Assembly: GCF_014699005.1 (NCBI RefSeq)
Contig: NZ_JACWZY010000003.1
Location: 248,001-312,000, forward strand
Origin: Spirosoma profusum
Lineage (GTDB): Bacteria; Bacteroidota; Bacteroidia; Cytophagales; Spirosomataceae
Length of the DNA stretch: 64,000 nucleotides
Direction of reading: 5' to 3'
Shown here: piece after piece, positions 1-7,733 of the stretch
Layout of the letters: each line of letters opens with the position of its first letter
Position numbering within the stretch: position 1 is the stretch's first letter
Notes under the pieces: generated by a model
What the model saw: only the letters and a program-made list of their open reading frames with translations
What the model was told of the DNA's origin: nothing
Databases searched by the model: none
Position numbers and translations under genes: made by a program

Positions 1-2
1 AG

Positions 3-182
3 AATCTGGCAGCACTTTGTCAGTCTTGCCACTTTCGCTTAGACCGTAAGGACAACGCCCAACGACGTCGCTATGGCCCCACTGGTCGATTTCACAAACA
101 AATACGAATCAGCTATGAATCGTCCCTAACAGATAATAGTCATCACACAAAACAAATCACAACCCATGAAGGCGCTCATTAA
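3..182 (+). CDS. HNH endonuclease, C-terminal fragment (5' end outside window)
   Basis: An open frame enters from the left edge and ends at TAA 180-182. It encodes about 59 residues. The start of the visible part contains ALCQSCHFRLDRKDN followed by RRRYG, which resembles the C-terminal half of phage HNH nucleases, where a Cys-x-x-Cys-His zinc-binding or catalytic segment is followed by a basic stretch. The N-terminal part is not in the window, so the complete active site cannot be checked. It overlaps the next start codon (166) by 17 nt, which suggests a compact phage early operon. The family assignment rests on this short motif alone. Confidence 0.55.
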   Translation, partial: NLAALCQSCHFRLDRKDNAQRRRYGPTGRFHKQIRISYESSLTDNSHHTKQITTHEGAH

Positions 183-807
183 CCACCTTATCAATAATAA
201 TCTGGAGACGATTGTCAGTCGCTCATTGCGGAACTGCCACTGCCTGGGGCTTCATTCTTTAATGCTGCTGGAATCACCAGGGCAAACGATTCGCCTGTTT
301 TATGCGGCAAAAGGCAATCTAATGTACCGGAATCACCCTCAATTCATCCATGAGGGGCTGACGATCGGCTTTCACCCACATCACTGTAATTTGACCTTAC
401 ACGCTGTTTTGGGAACATTCTGGAACTGGACAGTCCGACAGCCACTGGCTTTCGATCAGGGGGAATACATCAAACTGCGTCAGTACCGCTATCACAGCCA
501 GATTAAGGAGGGTAAACAGGGTTTTGAGCTGATTGACCCTGAATATCCGATGGTAACCCAATCCTTTCAACCGGTTGAGGCAGGGCAATGTCTCGAGTTA
601 GGGCCTAAAATCTTGCACACCGTTGCGTGTAATCCCTTTGACGATACAGCCTGGCTGGTTTTTGAAGGCCGGGAAGATCCCACGTATGAATCATACTGCT
701 TTAGCAATCAGGATCTGGAGCAAAACACGAATACCGATTTGTATCAGCGGATATCAGAATATGAGATAAAGCAAATATTAGCCAAAATTTTGCCACACTT
801 AAGCTGA
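166..807 (+). CDS. hypothetical phage protein, possibly cupin-like
   Basis: A 213-residue protein that I cannot assign to a named family. It has no signal peptide or membrane segment. It is rich in predicted beta structure and has clustered histidines (H70, H72, H73, H79) and a later H151 in LGPKILHTV, followed by WLVFEGRE. That spacing recalls the two metal-binding motifs of small cupin domains, but this is a guess from pattern only. The stop overlaps the ATG at 807 of the DUF1643 gene, so the two are probably translationally coupled. Confidence 0.45.
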   Translation: MKALINHLINNNLETIVSRSLRNCHCLGLHSLMLLESPGQTIRLFYAAKGNLMYRNHPQFIHEGLTIGFHPHHCNLTLHAVLGTFWNWTVRQPLAFDQGEYIKLRQYRYHSQIKEGKQGFELIDPEYPMVTQSFQPVEAGQCLELGPKILHTVACNPFDDTAWLVFEGREDPTYESYCFSNQDLEQNTNTDLYQRISEYEIKQILAKILPHLS

Positions 808-1289
808 TGGAAACACTATTCCCCATTAACAAAGGAGCTTATTTCTCCCTAAACCGGGAATATCGCTTCGCCCTCTGGCGTATCTGGGATGAGTCGAAAC
901 CCCTCCTTTTTTTCATCGGTTTAAATCCGTCGACGGCCGATGGTGAAACGGACGATCCAACGATACGTCGGTGCATTGGCTTCTGTAGGGATTTCGGGTA
1001 CGGTGGCTTTTATATCGGTAATCTATTTGCCTACCGTGCAACGGATCCGTTGACAATGAAACAGCAGACCGATCCGGTTGGCGTGACCAATAACTACTGG
1101 CTGGAAGAGCTACGTCACCGCTGTGAACGAGTGGTGTTTATCTGGGGCGTCCATGGTAGCCATCTGAAACGGGATCAGCAGGTAATAGCTGCTTTCCCTG
1201 ATGCGTATTGCCTGGGCAAAACATCCGGTGGCCATCCCCGCCATCCATTGTATTTACCCCGCCTGACGGGTTTACGAAAATTCAATTAA
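807..1289 (+). CDS. DUF1643 domain protein
   Basis: A 160-residue protein with the DUF1643 signature: FIGLNPSTAD (36-45), DDPTIRRC (49-56) and NLFAYRATDP (72-81), then a HPRHPLYL stretch near the C-terminus. The family is common in phages and mobile elements. Its function is not established; the conserved polar motifs suggest an enzyme acting on a nucleotide or nucleic acid. The gene starts at the last base of the preceding stop and is full length for the family. It lies in the early/accessory block left of the structural genes. Confidence 0.8.
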   Translation: METLFPINKGAYFSLNREYRFALWRIWDESKPLLFFIGLNPSTADGETDDPTIRRCIGFCRDFGYGGFYIGNLFAYRATDPLTMKQQTDPVGVTNNYWLEELRHRCERVVFIWGVHGSHLKRDQQVIAAFPDAYCLGKTSGGHPRHPLYLPRLTGLRKFN

Positions 1290-1297
1290 TCAACCAG

Positions 1298-1897
1298 ATG
1301 GATACTACTGAAACCTTAACACTCAGAGAGGAGGCCCTTAAAAGCGAGTTTACAGCACTGCTGGAAAACTTCAGTGCTGTACTGCTGGACAAGCTCATGG
1401 CGAATGAACGTAAGTATGGGTTTGGTGAAGCCTGGAAAATACCCGACTGGGAAGAGGATCTCCAGCGTGATATGGTAGAGCATATCCAAAAGGGCGATCC
1501 CCGTGATACGGCTATTTACAGCCTGTTTGCCTGGTATCATGGCTGGCGAACTGCTCCAGAGTCAAAACGTGAATCGGGATTTGATAAACTTTTTAAGTGG
1601 GAGGATATGTCCCTATCAACCCTGATGGCTGTATTGGTAAAACATTTCGATTGTGACGATTTTGGAGTGGAGTTTTACTCCCGGCCAAGCGTAGCCTCCC
1701 GCATCTGGATTTTTATAAAATTCAAACTTCCTGAACGCTACAAAGGTAATCGAGAGCGCTATGTATCGGGGTCAACCCTTCCAATTGTCCAACGCCGGCT
1801 GATCGAGTATTTGGACAAAATCCAACTCAGCGAAGGACGTCTCGAACGTAAACGAATCGCTGAAACGAATCAAGACCAGGTGAAGACAGATAGCTGA
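1298..1897 (+). CDS. hypothetical phage protein with KYG...GDPRD motif
   Basis: A 199-residue soluble protein. I chose the ATG at 1298, nine bases after the preceding stop, over an upstream in-frame start at 1208 that would overlap the DUF1643 gene by 82 nt. The N-terminal half has KYGFGEAW (39-46), HIQKGDPRD (62-70) and a WYHGW segment (79-83). A similar arrangement recurs in phage proteins sometimes labelled as MazG-like or DUF550-like nucleotide pyrophosphohydrolases. I recognise the pattern but cannot confirm the catalytic residues, so no function is asserted. Confidence 0.5.
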   Translation: MDTTETLTLREEALKSEFTALLENFSAVLLDKLMANERKYGFGEAWKIPDWEEDLQRDMVEHIQKGDPRDTAIYSLFAWYHGWRTAPESKRESGFDKLFKWEDMSLSTLMAVLVKHFDCDDFGVEFYSRPSVASRIWIFIKFKLPERYKGNRERYVSGSTLPIVQRRLIEYLDKIQLSEGRLERKRIAETNQDQVKTDS

Positions 1898-1930
1898 TCA
1901 ATCCAATTATTAAACCCAATAACTGACATC

Positions 1931-2146
1931 ATGAATAAAAAACAGGCTGAGCAGTTTAATAACATGCTCTCAACTCTAAAGAAAATCGCCAAAGATTACC
2001 AGTCACCTTACGTGCTAAGTAAGAATAGCCAGAAACTGTACGGATTAGATTACGAAGAAGCACTTGAGATGGCTTACGAAAATATTCAGGGCGATGCAGC
2101 CCGTGCCATTCAAGGCGTAAATCCGGTCACTATCGAAGCTGCTTGA
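1931..2146 (+). CDS. small hypothetical phage protein
   Basis: A 71-residue, mostly helical and charged protein with no recognised domain. The upstream region (TTAAACCC...ATAAC) resembles leaders in front of other genes of this prophage. It is followed three bases later by the next small gene, which supports one early transcription unit. No function can be proposed. Confidence 0.5.
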   Translation: MNKKQAEQFNNMLSTLKKIAKDYQSPYVLSKNSQKLYGLDYEEALEMAYENIQGDAARAIQGVNPVTIEAA

Positions 2147-2149
2147 ACT

Positions 2150-2428
2150 ATGATGGAAAACGATCAGAGCAATTTCAGGTGTGAGACGGTGATTGATACG
2201 AAAACCAATCAGAAGGTAGCTAATTTCTGGACGCTCACCCTGTCAGACTGGATGGCGCACCAATTTCAACAGACCGTGTTCCCCTTTCTGAAAATAGGTT
2301 TTAGCCAAATGAGCATCCGAAAGACCGACGATGGCCGCACCCAGTATCAGTTTATGCTGGATGATGAAGCCTCACTGAGAGTCAAGCAGGCGCTGTATGA
2401 TACTGTTAACAAAGACCGACTTAATTAA
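2150..2428 (+). CDS. small hypothetical phage protein
   Basis: A 92-residue protein starting at ATG 2150 (a second in-frame ATG follows at once). It has a central WTLTLSDWMAHQF segment and no signal peptide or membrane helix. Tight spacing with both neighbours suggests co-transcription. Not assignable to a family from sequence. Confidence 0.5.
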   Translation: MMENDQSNFRCETVIDTKTNQKVANFWTLTLSDWMAHQFQQTVFPFLKIGFSQMSIRKTDDGRTQYQFMLDDEASLRVKQALYDTVNKDRLN

Positions 2429-2432
2429 ATCA

Positions 2433-2732
2433 ATGAAATCAGCAATTGGAATCGAATTTGAAAGCCTGATGGTAACCATGACCCGCGACCAGGCCGCTGA
2501 GTTTTACGCCAAATTCCTGCAGGCAGGGCAGGCACCAGAATTTGTATGGCAATTTGTAAACCTGTTGATCATCCATAAGTGGTCGGAAGCAGGGCTGATT
2601 TACATTAAGGAAAAAGCCTGGAAGATTGCTCAAAAGCGGCCTATTCCGCCACCACCTCCGCCCCCACCTAACCGTGTCATTCGTGAAGGTCATGCACCAC
2701 CTGAGCCACCACCGGTAAGAGACAGAAATTAA
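2433..2732 (+). CDS. small hypothetical protein with polyproline tail
   Basis: A 99-residue protein. I prefer the ATG at 2433, four bases after the preceding stop, to an in-frame start at 2397 that overlaps the upstream gene. The first 75 residues look like a compact helical domain. The C-terminal 25 residues hold a run of eight prolines and a second proline cluster (PPEPPP), so the tail is likely extended and could be a linker or ligand. It is the last gene of the leftmost block; about 220 nt without a clear gene follow. Confidence 0.5.
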   Translation: MKSAIGIEFESLMVTMTRDQAAEFYAKFLQAGQAPEFVWQFVNLLIIHKWSEAGLIYIKEKAWKIAQKRPIPPPPPPPPNRVIREGHAPPEPPPVRDRN

Positions 2733-2956
2733 TACACTTTCCCGGCTTTCAGGGATGGCGGTATACTAGTTTACAAAACTGATAGGACTGTAAATTCTTT
2801 CGTAAACGGTAGGTACTGAAAGGCAACATCCTCAATTGTTTAGCTATCCCTTGGAAACGGTATTGAAATTATTGGCAAGTGCCCCAGTGGGCTAATTACC
2901 TACGGATTGTACGCAGAAATTCTTCGTAATTTTCGGTGATACTCTCCGTAACTCTA

Positions 2957-3541
2957 ATGCTTTTCTCGAATCCTGTTCTTTTTGAACTACCAGCCCTGCC
3001 GCGCGTAGCTAAATTTATACGTACCAAGTTACGTGATCCCACAACGGGTACTCCCCAACCCATGCTGCTGGACCCGCAGGCCACCGGGCCGGGTCTGTTT
3101 CTGTGGGCCATGTGTCAGAATCACAAGGAAGCCCTGTTTGCCTGCTGGGCGGAGCGACCTGGCAGTAAGTCGCGTGGCAAGAGCCAACGTATATACTACC
3201 CCGAAAAAGTATATACGGATCGGATCGGCGTGGGTATCAGTGAATTTCACTACACCCGCCATCAGTACCTGCTGAATTACATCGAGTTGGGCGTCTGGCA
3301 CAACTGGGTGGAGTTTATGATGCAAAACGAGCTGGTTCAGTTTTGCGAGCAGGCCCGGGACACCCCGCCTATGAGTCGCATTAAAACCTGGTGCGATCGC
3401 TACGATTTTTCGGAGGATGATTTCTCCGAAGCGGCCCTCAAGCAGATGTACCTACGGTATCGGAAACAGATTGGGGCCAATGGCTTCGCGCCAGAAGTTA
3501 GTTCTACGTTTCAGTTTATCCCCATTCCACTGGCGGCATAA
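2957..3541 (+). CDS. hypothetical phage protein upstream of the late region
   Basis: A 194-residue soluble protein, start at ATG 2957; a GTG at 2936 in the same frame would add seven residues. No family is recognised. The C-terminal third (after RIKTWCDRY) is helical and basic, which could be a DNA-binding region. It is the last gene before the first copy of the 20-mer (3550-3569) and stands apart from the small genes to its left by an uncoded stretch, so it may have its own promoter. Its position and basic C-terminus make it a candidate late-gene regulator, but this is inference from context only. Confidence 0.5.
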   Translation: MLFSNPVLFELPALPRVAKFIRTKLRDPTTGTPQPMLLDPQATGPGLFLWAMCQNHKEALFACWAERPGSKSRGKSQRIYYPEKVYTDRIGVGISEFHYTRHQYLLNYIELGVWHNWVEFMMQNELVQFCEQARDTPPMSRIKTWCDRYDFSEDDFSEAALKQMYLRYRKQIGANGFAPEVSSTFQFIPIPLAA

Positions 3542-3549
3542 CTAGCGAC

Positions 3550-3569
3550 CGTCTCATCGGGTGTCGCGG
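3550..3569 (+). repeat. 20-mer late-region element, copy 1
   Basis: Sequence CGTCTCATCGGGTGTCGCGG. It begins nine bases after the stop of the 2957 gene. A CACCTTCG box occupies positions 21-28 after the 20-mer and the next start codon (ATG 3602) follows exactly 32 nt after it. Identical in all 20 bases to four other copies; flanking bases differ. Confidence 0.9.
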
Positions 3570-3601
3570 AATCAGGCAGCGCCCGTTGCCACCTTCGTTT
3601 C

Positions 3602-4087
3602 ATGACGGACCTGCTCTTCGCCGGTGGTAACAATCCAGCCGGTCACTATCTCATCCGGTGCGTGCCGGTAATCGGGGTGCAAAGCATGCCCGAGCCGGCC
3701 GCCGGTGGTCCGATGGTAGTCAATGGTCCGCCCACGTTTAAATCCGGGTATACCTGGATTAAACTGTATGGCACGGAAGGCACCAAAACCTACGATGAGC
3801 AGCAGCAGGAGGTTGACGATGGTGAGATCTGGAATCTGACCATTTCACTGTTTCTGCCGGGTGATTCAGCCCAGCAGCGTACAGCCCTGGCCCAAATGGT
3901 ACGCCACCGCTTCGTTGTCGAATGCCAGGACAATACCGGCACCTGGCGACGAGTGGGCACCAAAACCCAATCCTTGCAACTCACGTACCGTTTTGGCGTG
4001 GGTGGTCCCATGGGTTCACAGCGGGGAGCCACCCTTACCTTTCAGGGAACCGTGACCGCTCCTCCACCTTTAGTCACTGGTATTTAA
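3602..4087 (+). CDS. hypothetical virion protein
   Basis: A 161-residue protein, beta-rich, with no signal peptide, glycine/proline-rich at both ends. Its start codon lies 32 nt after copy 1 of the 20-mer, so it is the first gene of a late module. A central WNLTISLFLPGDSAQQRTAL segment followed by VRHRFVVECQDNTGTWRRVGT suggests a beta-sandwich structural protein, perhaps a tail or head-tail connector component. I cannot name the family. An intrinsic terminator (4116-4146) follows directly, so it appears to be a single-gene transcription unit. Confidence 0.5.
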   Translation: MTDLLFAGGNNPAGHYLIRCVPVIGVQSMPEPAAGGPMVVNGPPTFKSGYTWIKLYGTEGTKTYDEQQQEVDDGEIWNLTISLFLPGDSAQQRTALAQMVRHRFVVECQDNTGTWRRVGTKTQSLQLTYRFGVGGPMGSQRGATLTFQGTVTAPPPLVTGI

Positions 4088-4115
4088 GCATACATACACG
4101 TTACAGTTTGCCCAG

Positions 4116-4146
4116 ATCCCATCTGCTCTACGGATGGGATTTTTCT
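4116..4146 (+). terminator. intrinsic terminator
   Basis: Perfect 8-bp stem ATCCCATC (4116-4123) / GATGGGAT (4133-4140), 9-nt loop, followed by TTTTCTT. It ends the unit started at 3602. Confidence 0.8.
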
Positions 4147-4176
4147 TAAAAGTAAAGAACAGCCTACTTACTGACG

Positions 4177-4572
4177 ATGAAACCAATCAAAACCAAACCG
4201 ATGCTCTATGCCCATTATTTGGGATTGTTGCAGGAAAAAGCCCGCGAAATGGGTTACAATCTGGTATTGCATGGAAGTCTAAATAGGGACTGTGATTTGA
4301 TCGCTATACCGTGGGTTGACCAGCCCCAGCCGCATCTGGATTTGATACGTGCACTGGATTATATCCTGACAGGGCGGGGGGATGATGCCTACAAGGAGCC
4401 TGAGTATTACCTCTACAGCATTTTGCCCGGTGGCCGTCATTCCTACGTTATTAATATTTATCGGGGCGGCTATCGATCGGATGATAGTTACGTTGAAGAT
4501 CCTCAGTTCTATCTGGATATTTCAGTTACGCCACTCGTCGAACGTATCGTCTCATCGGGTGTCGCGGTGTAA
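4177..4572 (+). CDS. conserved phage protein of unknown function, 3' end formed by the 20-mer
   Basis: A 131-residue protein with LHGSLNRDCDLIAIPW (33-48), a motif found in a widespread family of small phage proteins whose function is unknown; the GS...RDCDLI arrangement resembles a minimal nucleotidyltransferase-like Gly-Ser...Asp-x-Asp pattern. The last residues (IVSSGVAV) are encoded by copy 2 of the 20-mer, read in frame through to the stop at 4570-4572. Either the original C-terminus was replaced by recombination at the repeat, or the element is tolerated as coding sequence. It lies between an upstream terminator and the repeat. Confidence 0.6.
   Translation: MKPIKTKPMLYAHYLGLLQEKAREMGYNLVLHGSLNRDCDLIAIPWVDQPQPHLDLIRALDYILTGRGDDAYKEPEYYLYSILPGGRHSYVINIYRGGYRSDDSYVEDPQFYLDISVTPLVERIVSSGVAV
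4548..4567 (+). repeat. 20-mer late-region element, copy 2 (orphan)
   Basis: Identical 20-mer, here inside the 3' end of the 4177-4572 gene. Unlike the other four copies it is not followed by the TTCG box at positions 25-28, nor by an ATG 32-33 nt downstream. Confidence 0.9.
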
Positions 4573-4675
4573 GGGTATCGATGCGGTTGTTTTGAGGTCA
4601 CTAAACAAAACAATTCCATCATGTAACGCCTAGCCGTATGCTGCCCTATTCTTAATCCTGACCGCCCTGACGCTT

Positions 4676-4942
4676 ATGTGGCTGGCCAACACGGACCATC
4701 CTACTCCCGCTGTCGATCACACGTACCGATCTCGTGAACAAGAATTGAATTGTGGCTACAATCACGTTGAAGGCTACCAACGCAAAACTATATTCCGATT
4801 CCTACGGGCTTATATTATTGCGTTCCGACGTCGTTTAAGCCATGCCAGACAATTCGTACAGGCAGAGCTACAGATTCCTCTCCTGCTCATTCGTCAGGTA
4901 CTGGCCGGCCTATTGTTTGGCCGGGGCCTGCTGCACAGTTAA
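4676..4942 (+). CDS. putative small membrane protein, 5' end possibly degenerate
   Basis: An 88-residue frame from ATG 4676. Just upstream, in the same frame after a TAG at 4631, the sequence would encode AALFLILTALTLMWLANT, a good membrane helix, but no usual start codon is present. At 4621 an ATG is followed immediately by TAA, and a single-base shift after it would join into the helix. The arrangement suggests a small membrane protein whose 5' end has been damaged. The remaining part has basic segments and a hydrophobic stretch near the C-terminus. It sits between copies 2 and 3 of the 20-mer. Not assignable; may be a pseudogene. Confidence 0.3.
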   Translation: MWLANTDHPTPAVDHTYRSREQELNCGYNHVEGYQRKTIFRFLRAYIIAFRRRLSHARQFVQAELQIPLLLIRQVLAGLLFGRGLLHS

Positions 4943-4971
4943 CCCCTTTCTATCCACCCAGTTGCTTCCCT

Positions 4972-5005
4972 AACGAATCCGGTCACATTGGTGACCGGAT
5001 TCGTT
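4972..5005 (+). terminator. strong hairpin before 20-mer copy 3
   Basis: Perfect 15-bp inverted repeat AACGAATCCGGTCAC (4972-4986) / GTGACCGGATTCGTT (4991-5005) with a 4-nt loop, then GTTTAAAAG. It lies nine bases before copy 3 of the 20-mer and probably ends upstream transcription. Confidence 0.65.
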
Positions 5006-5014
5006 GTTTAAAAG

Positions 5015-5034
5015 CGTCTCATCGGGTGTCGCGG
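5015..5034 (+). repeat. 20-mer late-region element, copy 3
   Basis: Identical 20-mer. CTACTTCG occupies positions 21-28 after it and ATG 5067 follows exactly 32 nt after it. Confidence 0.9.
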
Positions 5035-5066
5035 CTGAGCAGGAGCCCCTAAAGCTACTTCGTGCC

Positions 5067-6551
5067 ATGAACCGGAACTTTCGTACCCTCTCCGCCTTTA
5101 TGCGCAGCATGTGGCTCATCGAGCCCACGTTCGCCGAAGCGCACATCCCCTTCATTCAGAGCTACATCGCCGGTGATTTTAATCCCAAAGCCTTTCAGGA
5201 CGATGAAGACGAAGAAAACGAAGAATCTGGCGACGATCGGCTTAGCCGTGTCGGCTATGCTGTCAGCAGTTCAGCCAGCGCCTCTGAGCGTTCCCAAACG
5301 CGCTACGGTTTAGAAGATCCCGAGCTGCCCGATGATTCCATTTTCGTACTGGATATTCGGGGTGCAATCTTCAAGGAAAGCACCTGCTGCTCCATCGGTA
5401 CCGAAGAGTACTGCCAGTTATTGAATCTGGCCTACGCCCACGAAAAAATTATTGGCATTGTCTGCCTGATCGATAGTCCCGGGGGCCAGTTAAGTGGCAC
5501 CCCGACGCTGTACGACGCCATCCGTAACCCCCAGAAACCGACTGTATCGGTAATCAACGAAGGGTTGATGGCGTCGGCAGCGTACTGGCTGGCCTGCGGC
5601 TCCGACGATATCTACGCCACCCAGAAAAGCGACCAGGTCGGATCGATCGGCGTGTACGTGCAATTCGAAGATAATCGGGAGCGCAAAAAGCAGCTGGGTA
5701 TCACGACCCATACGATTTATTCCGATCGCTCTTCGGAGAAGAACCGGCCGTTCCGCGAAGCGCTGGACGGTAACCCTGCTCTGTTACGGGAAGATCTCAA
5801 CCAGGCCGCTGATCTGTTCCGGGAAGCCGTTGAGCAGGGCCGTGGTGCCCGCATCAAACCCGTCAAAAAAGGCGGTCCTGATGTATTTCAGGGCGGTCTG
5901 TTCTACGCCAGTCAGGCCATTGAGCTGGGGCTGATCGACGGGTTTGGCAACCTCGACACGGCCGTCAACCGGGTGGTTGAACTGCACCAGGCCCGTCAGC
6001 AGGAATCTCCTACAACGCCCCTGAATGGTGGCTTTGCCATTACCGAAACACCCGCTGCAGTGGAAACTGTGGCACCGGCTGCACCGGCGCCAGTAGCTGC
6101 TACCGAACCCGAACAACCAGCCGAAGAAATCACCCAACCGGTGGCCGCTATCGATGCTGATCCCCAACCTACGACAACTCAAACCCCAACTAAATCCATG
6201 GCCATTTTTGGATATGTGCAACTGGCTGCGCTGGCAGCTATCAAAGGCACAGCCGCTGAGGCAGTTACTGAAGAACAAACGAATGCCATCAACGCTGAAT
6301 TGGCGTCTGGAGGCTTCAACGTACACGTCATCAGTCAGGCTGACTTTGCTGAAGTGCAAAACCTGCAGGCGCAGCTGACCACCGCTAACGGCACTATCGC
6401 CGAGAAGGACAAAGAAATCGCTCGCCTGGGTAAACAACCCGGTGCCTTCGGTTCGACGGTCGAAAAGACGGAAGAAACGATCACCCCGACGCCGGAAGCA
6501 GCGATCAGCGAAACCGATGCTGAACTGAAGCGGCTGAAAGGCAACGCCTAA
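5067..6551 (+). CDS. S49-family prohead protease with fused scaffold-like C-terminus
   Basis: A 494-residue protein. I chose ATG 5067 because it sits at the conserved 32-nt distance from the 20-mer; an in-frame TTG at 5004 would put the 20-mer inside the gene. The protease domain (about 85-315) shows VCLIDSPGGQ (oxyanion region), MASAAYW with the likely catalytic Ser (about S170), GSIGVY, a lysine in SSEKNRPF that fits the SppA general base, and a final LGLIDGFGN. An Ala/Pro/Glu-rich linker (about 320-375) leads to a C-terminal acidic coiled coil (about 378-494). This matches capsid protease-scaffold fusions that cleave themselves and the capsid precursor. An internal ATG at 6198 could give the scaffold part alone. 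Confidence 0.85.
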   Translation: MNRNFRTLSAFMRSMWLIEPTFAEAHIPFIQSYIAGDFNPKAFQDDEDEENEESGDDRLSRVGYAVSSSASASERSQTRYGLEDPELPDDSIFVLDIRGAIFKESTCCSIGTEEYCQLLNLAYAHEKIIGIVCLIDSPGGQLSGTPTLYDAIRNPQKPTVSVINEGLMASAAYWLACGSDDIYATQKSDQVGSIGVYVQFEDNRERKKQLGITTHTIYSDRSSEKNRPFREALDGNPALLREDLNQAADLFREAVEQGRGARIKPVKKGGPDVFQGGLFYASQAIELGLIDGFGNLDTAVNRVVELHQARQQESPTTPLNGGFAITETPAAVETVAPAAPAPVAATEPEQPAEEITQPVAAIDADPQPTTTQTPTKSMAIFGYVQLAALAAIKGTAAEAVTEEQTNAINAELASGGFNVHVISQADFAEVQNLQAQLTTANGTIAEKDKEIARLGKQPGAFGSTVEKTEETITPTPEAAISETDAELKRLKGNA

Positions 6552-6571
6552 CCCCTCGCCATTCCCATTAC

Positions 6572-6601
6572 TGACCTGCCTGATCACTATCAGGCAGGTC
6601 A
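6572..6601 (+). terminator. hairpin between protease and capsid genes
   Basis: Perfect 13-bp stem TGACCTGCCTGAT (6572-6584) / ATCAGGCAGGTCA (6589-6601) with loop CACT. Only TTT follows, so it may act as a weak terminator or mRNA stabiliser rather than a full stop. Confidence 0.6.
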
Positions 6602-6643
6602 TTTACCCAAACCGTATCTAAACCCTTAACCGCTTCTATCACA

Positions 6644-7729
6644 GTGGCAACACCGCAAAACGACATCACCGCGATTAACAACTATGCGGGTCAGTACGAG
6701 AAAAAAATTCGTACCTCAATCTTCACCGATCTGGACATCGCCAATGACCTGGACCTGATCACCAACCTGACAGCTCCGCGCATCCTGCCTAAATACAAGG
6801 CCAACGATGGCTTTCGTCCCTATGATGTGGACGTAGTGGATCCCGATGGTCAGGCGGGCACGTTCTCCAAGCGGACGATCGTACCGCATACCGGTATGAA
6901 AATCCTGCGGGTTATTCCCGAGGAGCTCCGAAAAACGTATCTCTCTGAACAACTGAAAGCCAACGCCAAGGATTATCCAGGAGGCTTTGCTGAGTATTTC
7001 TGGGAAGAGCAGATAAAAAAACAACGTTCTGAAATCAACGATAATGCGTATCTGGGTGTCAACTCAGAGGACGTTTTGGCGTTTGATTCGGGCGCTACGT
7101 ATGCCGTTGGCGATCGCGTGGTGTTTAACAAATCGTACTATTCCTGCGTGGTCGTTACGACGGCTGGTCAGTCGCCCCAGACCCACCCGGCCAAATGGCT
7201 CAAAGTGAACGCAGGTAGTATCGCCAAAGGGCCAGGTGTTATCATTAAGGAGGTTTACTCCTCGCTGCCATCCCGCAATAAAATTGCGACGGGTACGATG
7301 GACGCCACCAACACCTTCGATAAGGTTACGCAGTTCTACCTGAATCTGCCCGAAGCGATTCGTAACGTAAATGGTATTATTCGCTGCTCACGCGGAGTGT
7401 ATGATAATTACAACATGAGCGCCCTGGCCAAATTTACCAACGGTACCAGCTTCCTGGACGTGGTGAACGGGGCCGGTAAGATCTTTGGTAAAGCCATCAT
7501 CGGTTCGGATGGTAAGTGGATCCTGCAACCCGCCAGCTGGATGTCGGGCAGCAAACGTTTGGTCGTCGACATCGATAAAAACTTAAAGATGGGCACCGAT
7601 CTGACGAGCGACTTTACCGGTATCGGGCCGCTTATTCCGTTTGTGCACGGCTACACCTGCAAAATGCAGGCGATTCTAGCCTACGAAATTGCTGATCTGG
7701 ACGTCCTATTCGTCAACGATCAGGAATAG
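6644..7729 (+). CDS. major capsid protein with inserted carbohydrate-binding-like domain
   Basis: A 361-residue protein directly after the protease-scaffold gene, the standard position for the major capsid protein. It starts with GTG at 6644 after a TAAACCCTTAACC leader. The N- and C-terminal parts fit a Bacteroidota capsid protein (N-terminal NNYAGQYEKKI, later PEAIRNVNGIIRCSRGVYDNY). Residues about 149-188 (DSGATYAVGDRVVFN, then SYYSCVV, AGQSP and PAKWLKV) match the small chitin-binding fold of CBM5/12 type and interrupt the capsid sequence, so they probably form a surface-exposed loop domain. Strong hairpins before (6572-6601) and after (7734-7782) isolate its mRNA, as expected for a highly expressed product. 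Confidence 0.75.
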   Translation: MATPQNDITAINNYAGQYEKKIRTSIFTDLDIANDLDLITNLTAPRILPKYKANDGFRPYDVDVVDPDGQAGTFSKRTIVPHTGMKILRVIPEELRKTYLSEQLKANAKDYPGGFAEYFWEEQIKKQRSEINDNAYLGVNSEDVLAFDSGATYAVGDRVVFNKSYYSCVVVTTAGQSPQTHPAKWLKVNAGSIAKGPGVIIKEVYSSLPSRNKIATGTMDATNTFDKVTQFYLNLPEAIRNVNGIIRCSRGVYDNYNMSALAKFTNGTSFLDVVNGAGKIFGKAIIGSDGKWILQPASWMSGSKRLVVDIDKNLKMGTDLTSDFTGIGPLIPFVHGYTCKMQAILAYEIADLDVLFVNDQE

Positions 7730-7733
7730 TAGA

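Noticed and set aside
3649-3668. A sixth, imperfect copy of the 20-mer (TCTCATCCGGTGCGTGCCGG)
   Set aside because: Only partial identity, inside a coding sequence, and without the downstream box or start codon. Likely chance.
5784-6602. Long minus-strand open frame opposite the protease gene
   Set aside because: Antisense shadow of a well-supported gene; no homology-like motifs or leader.
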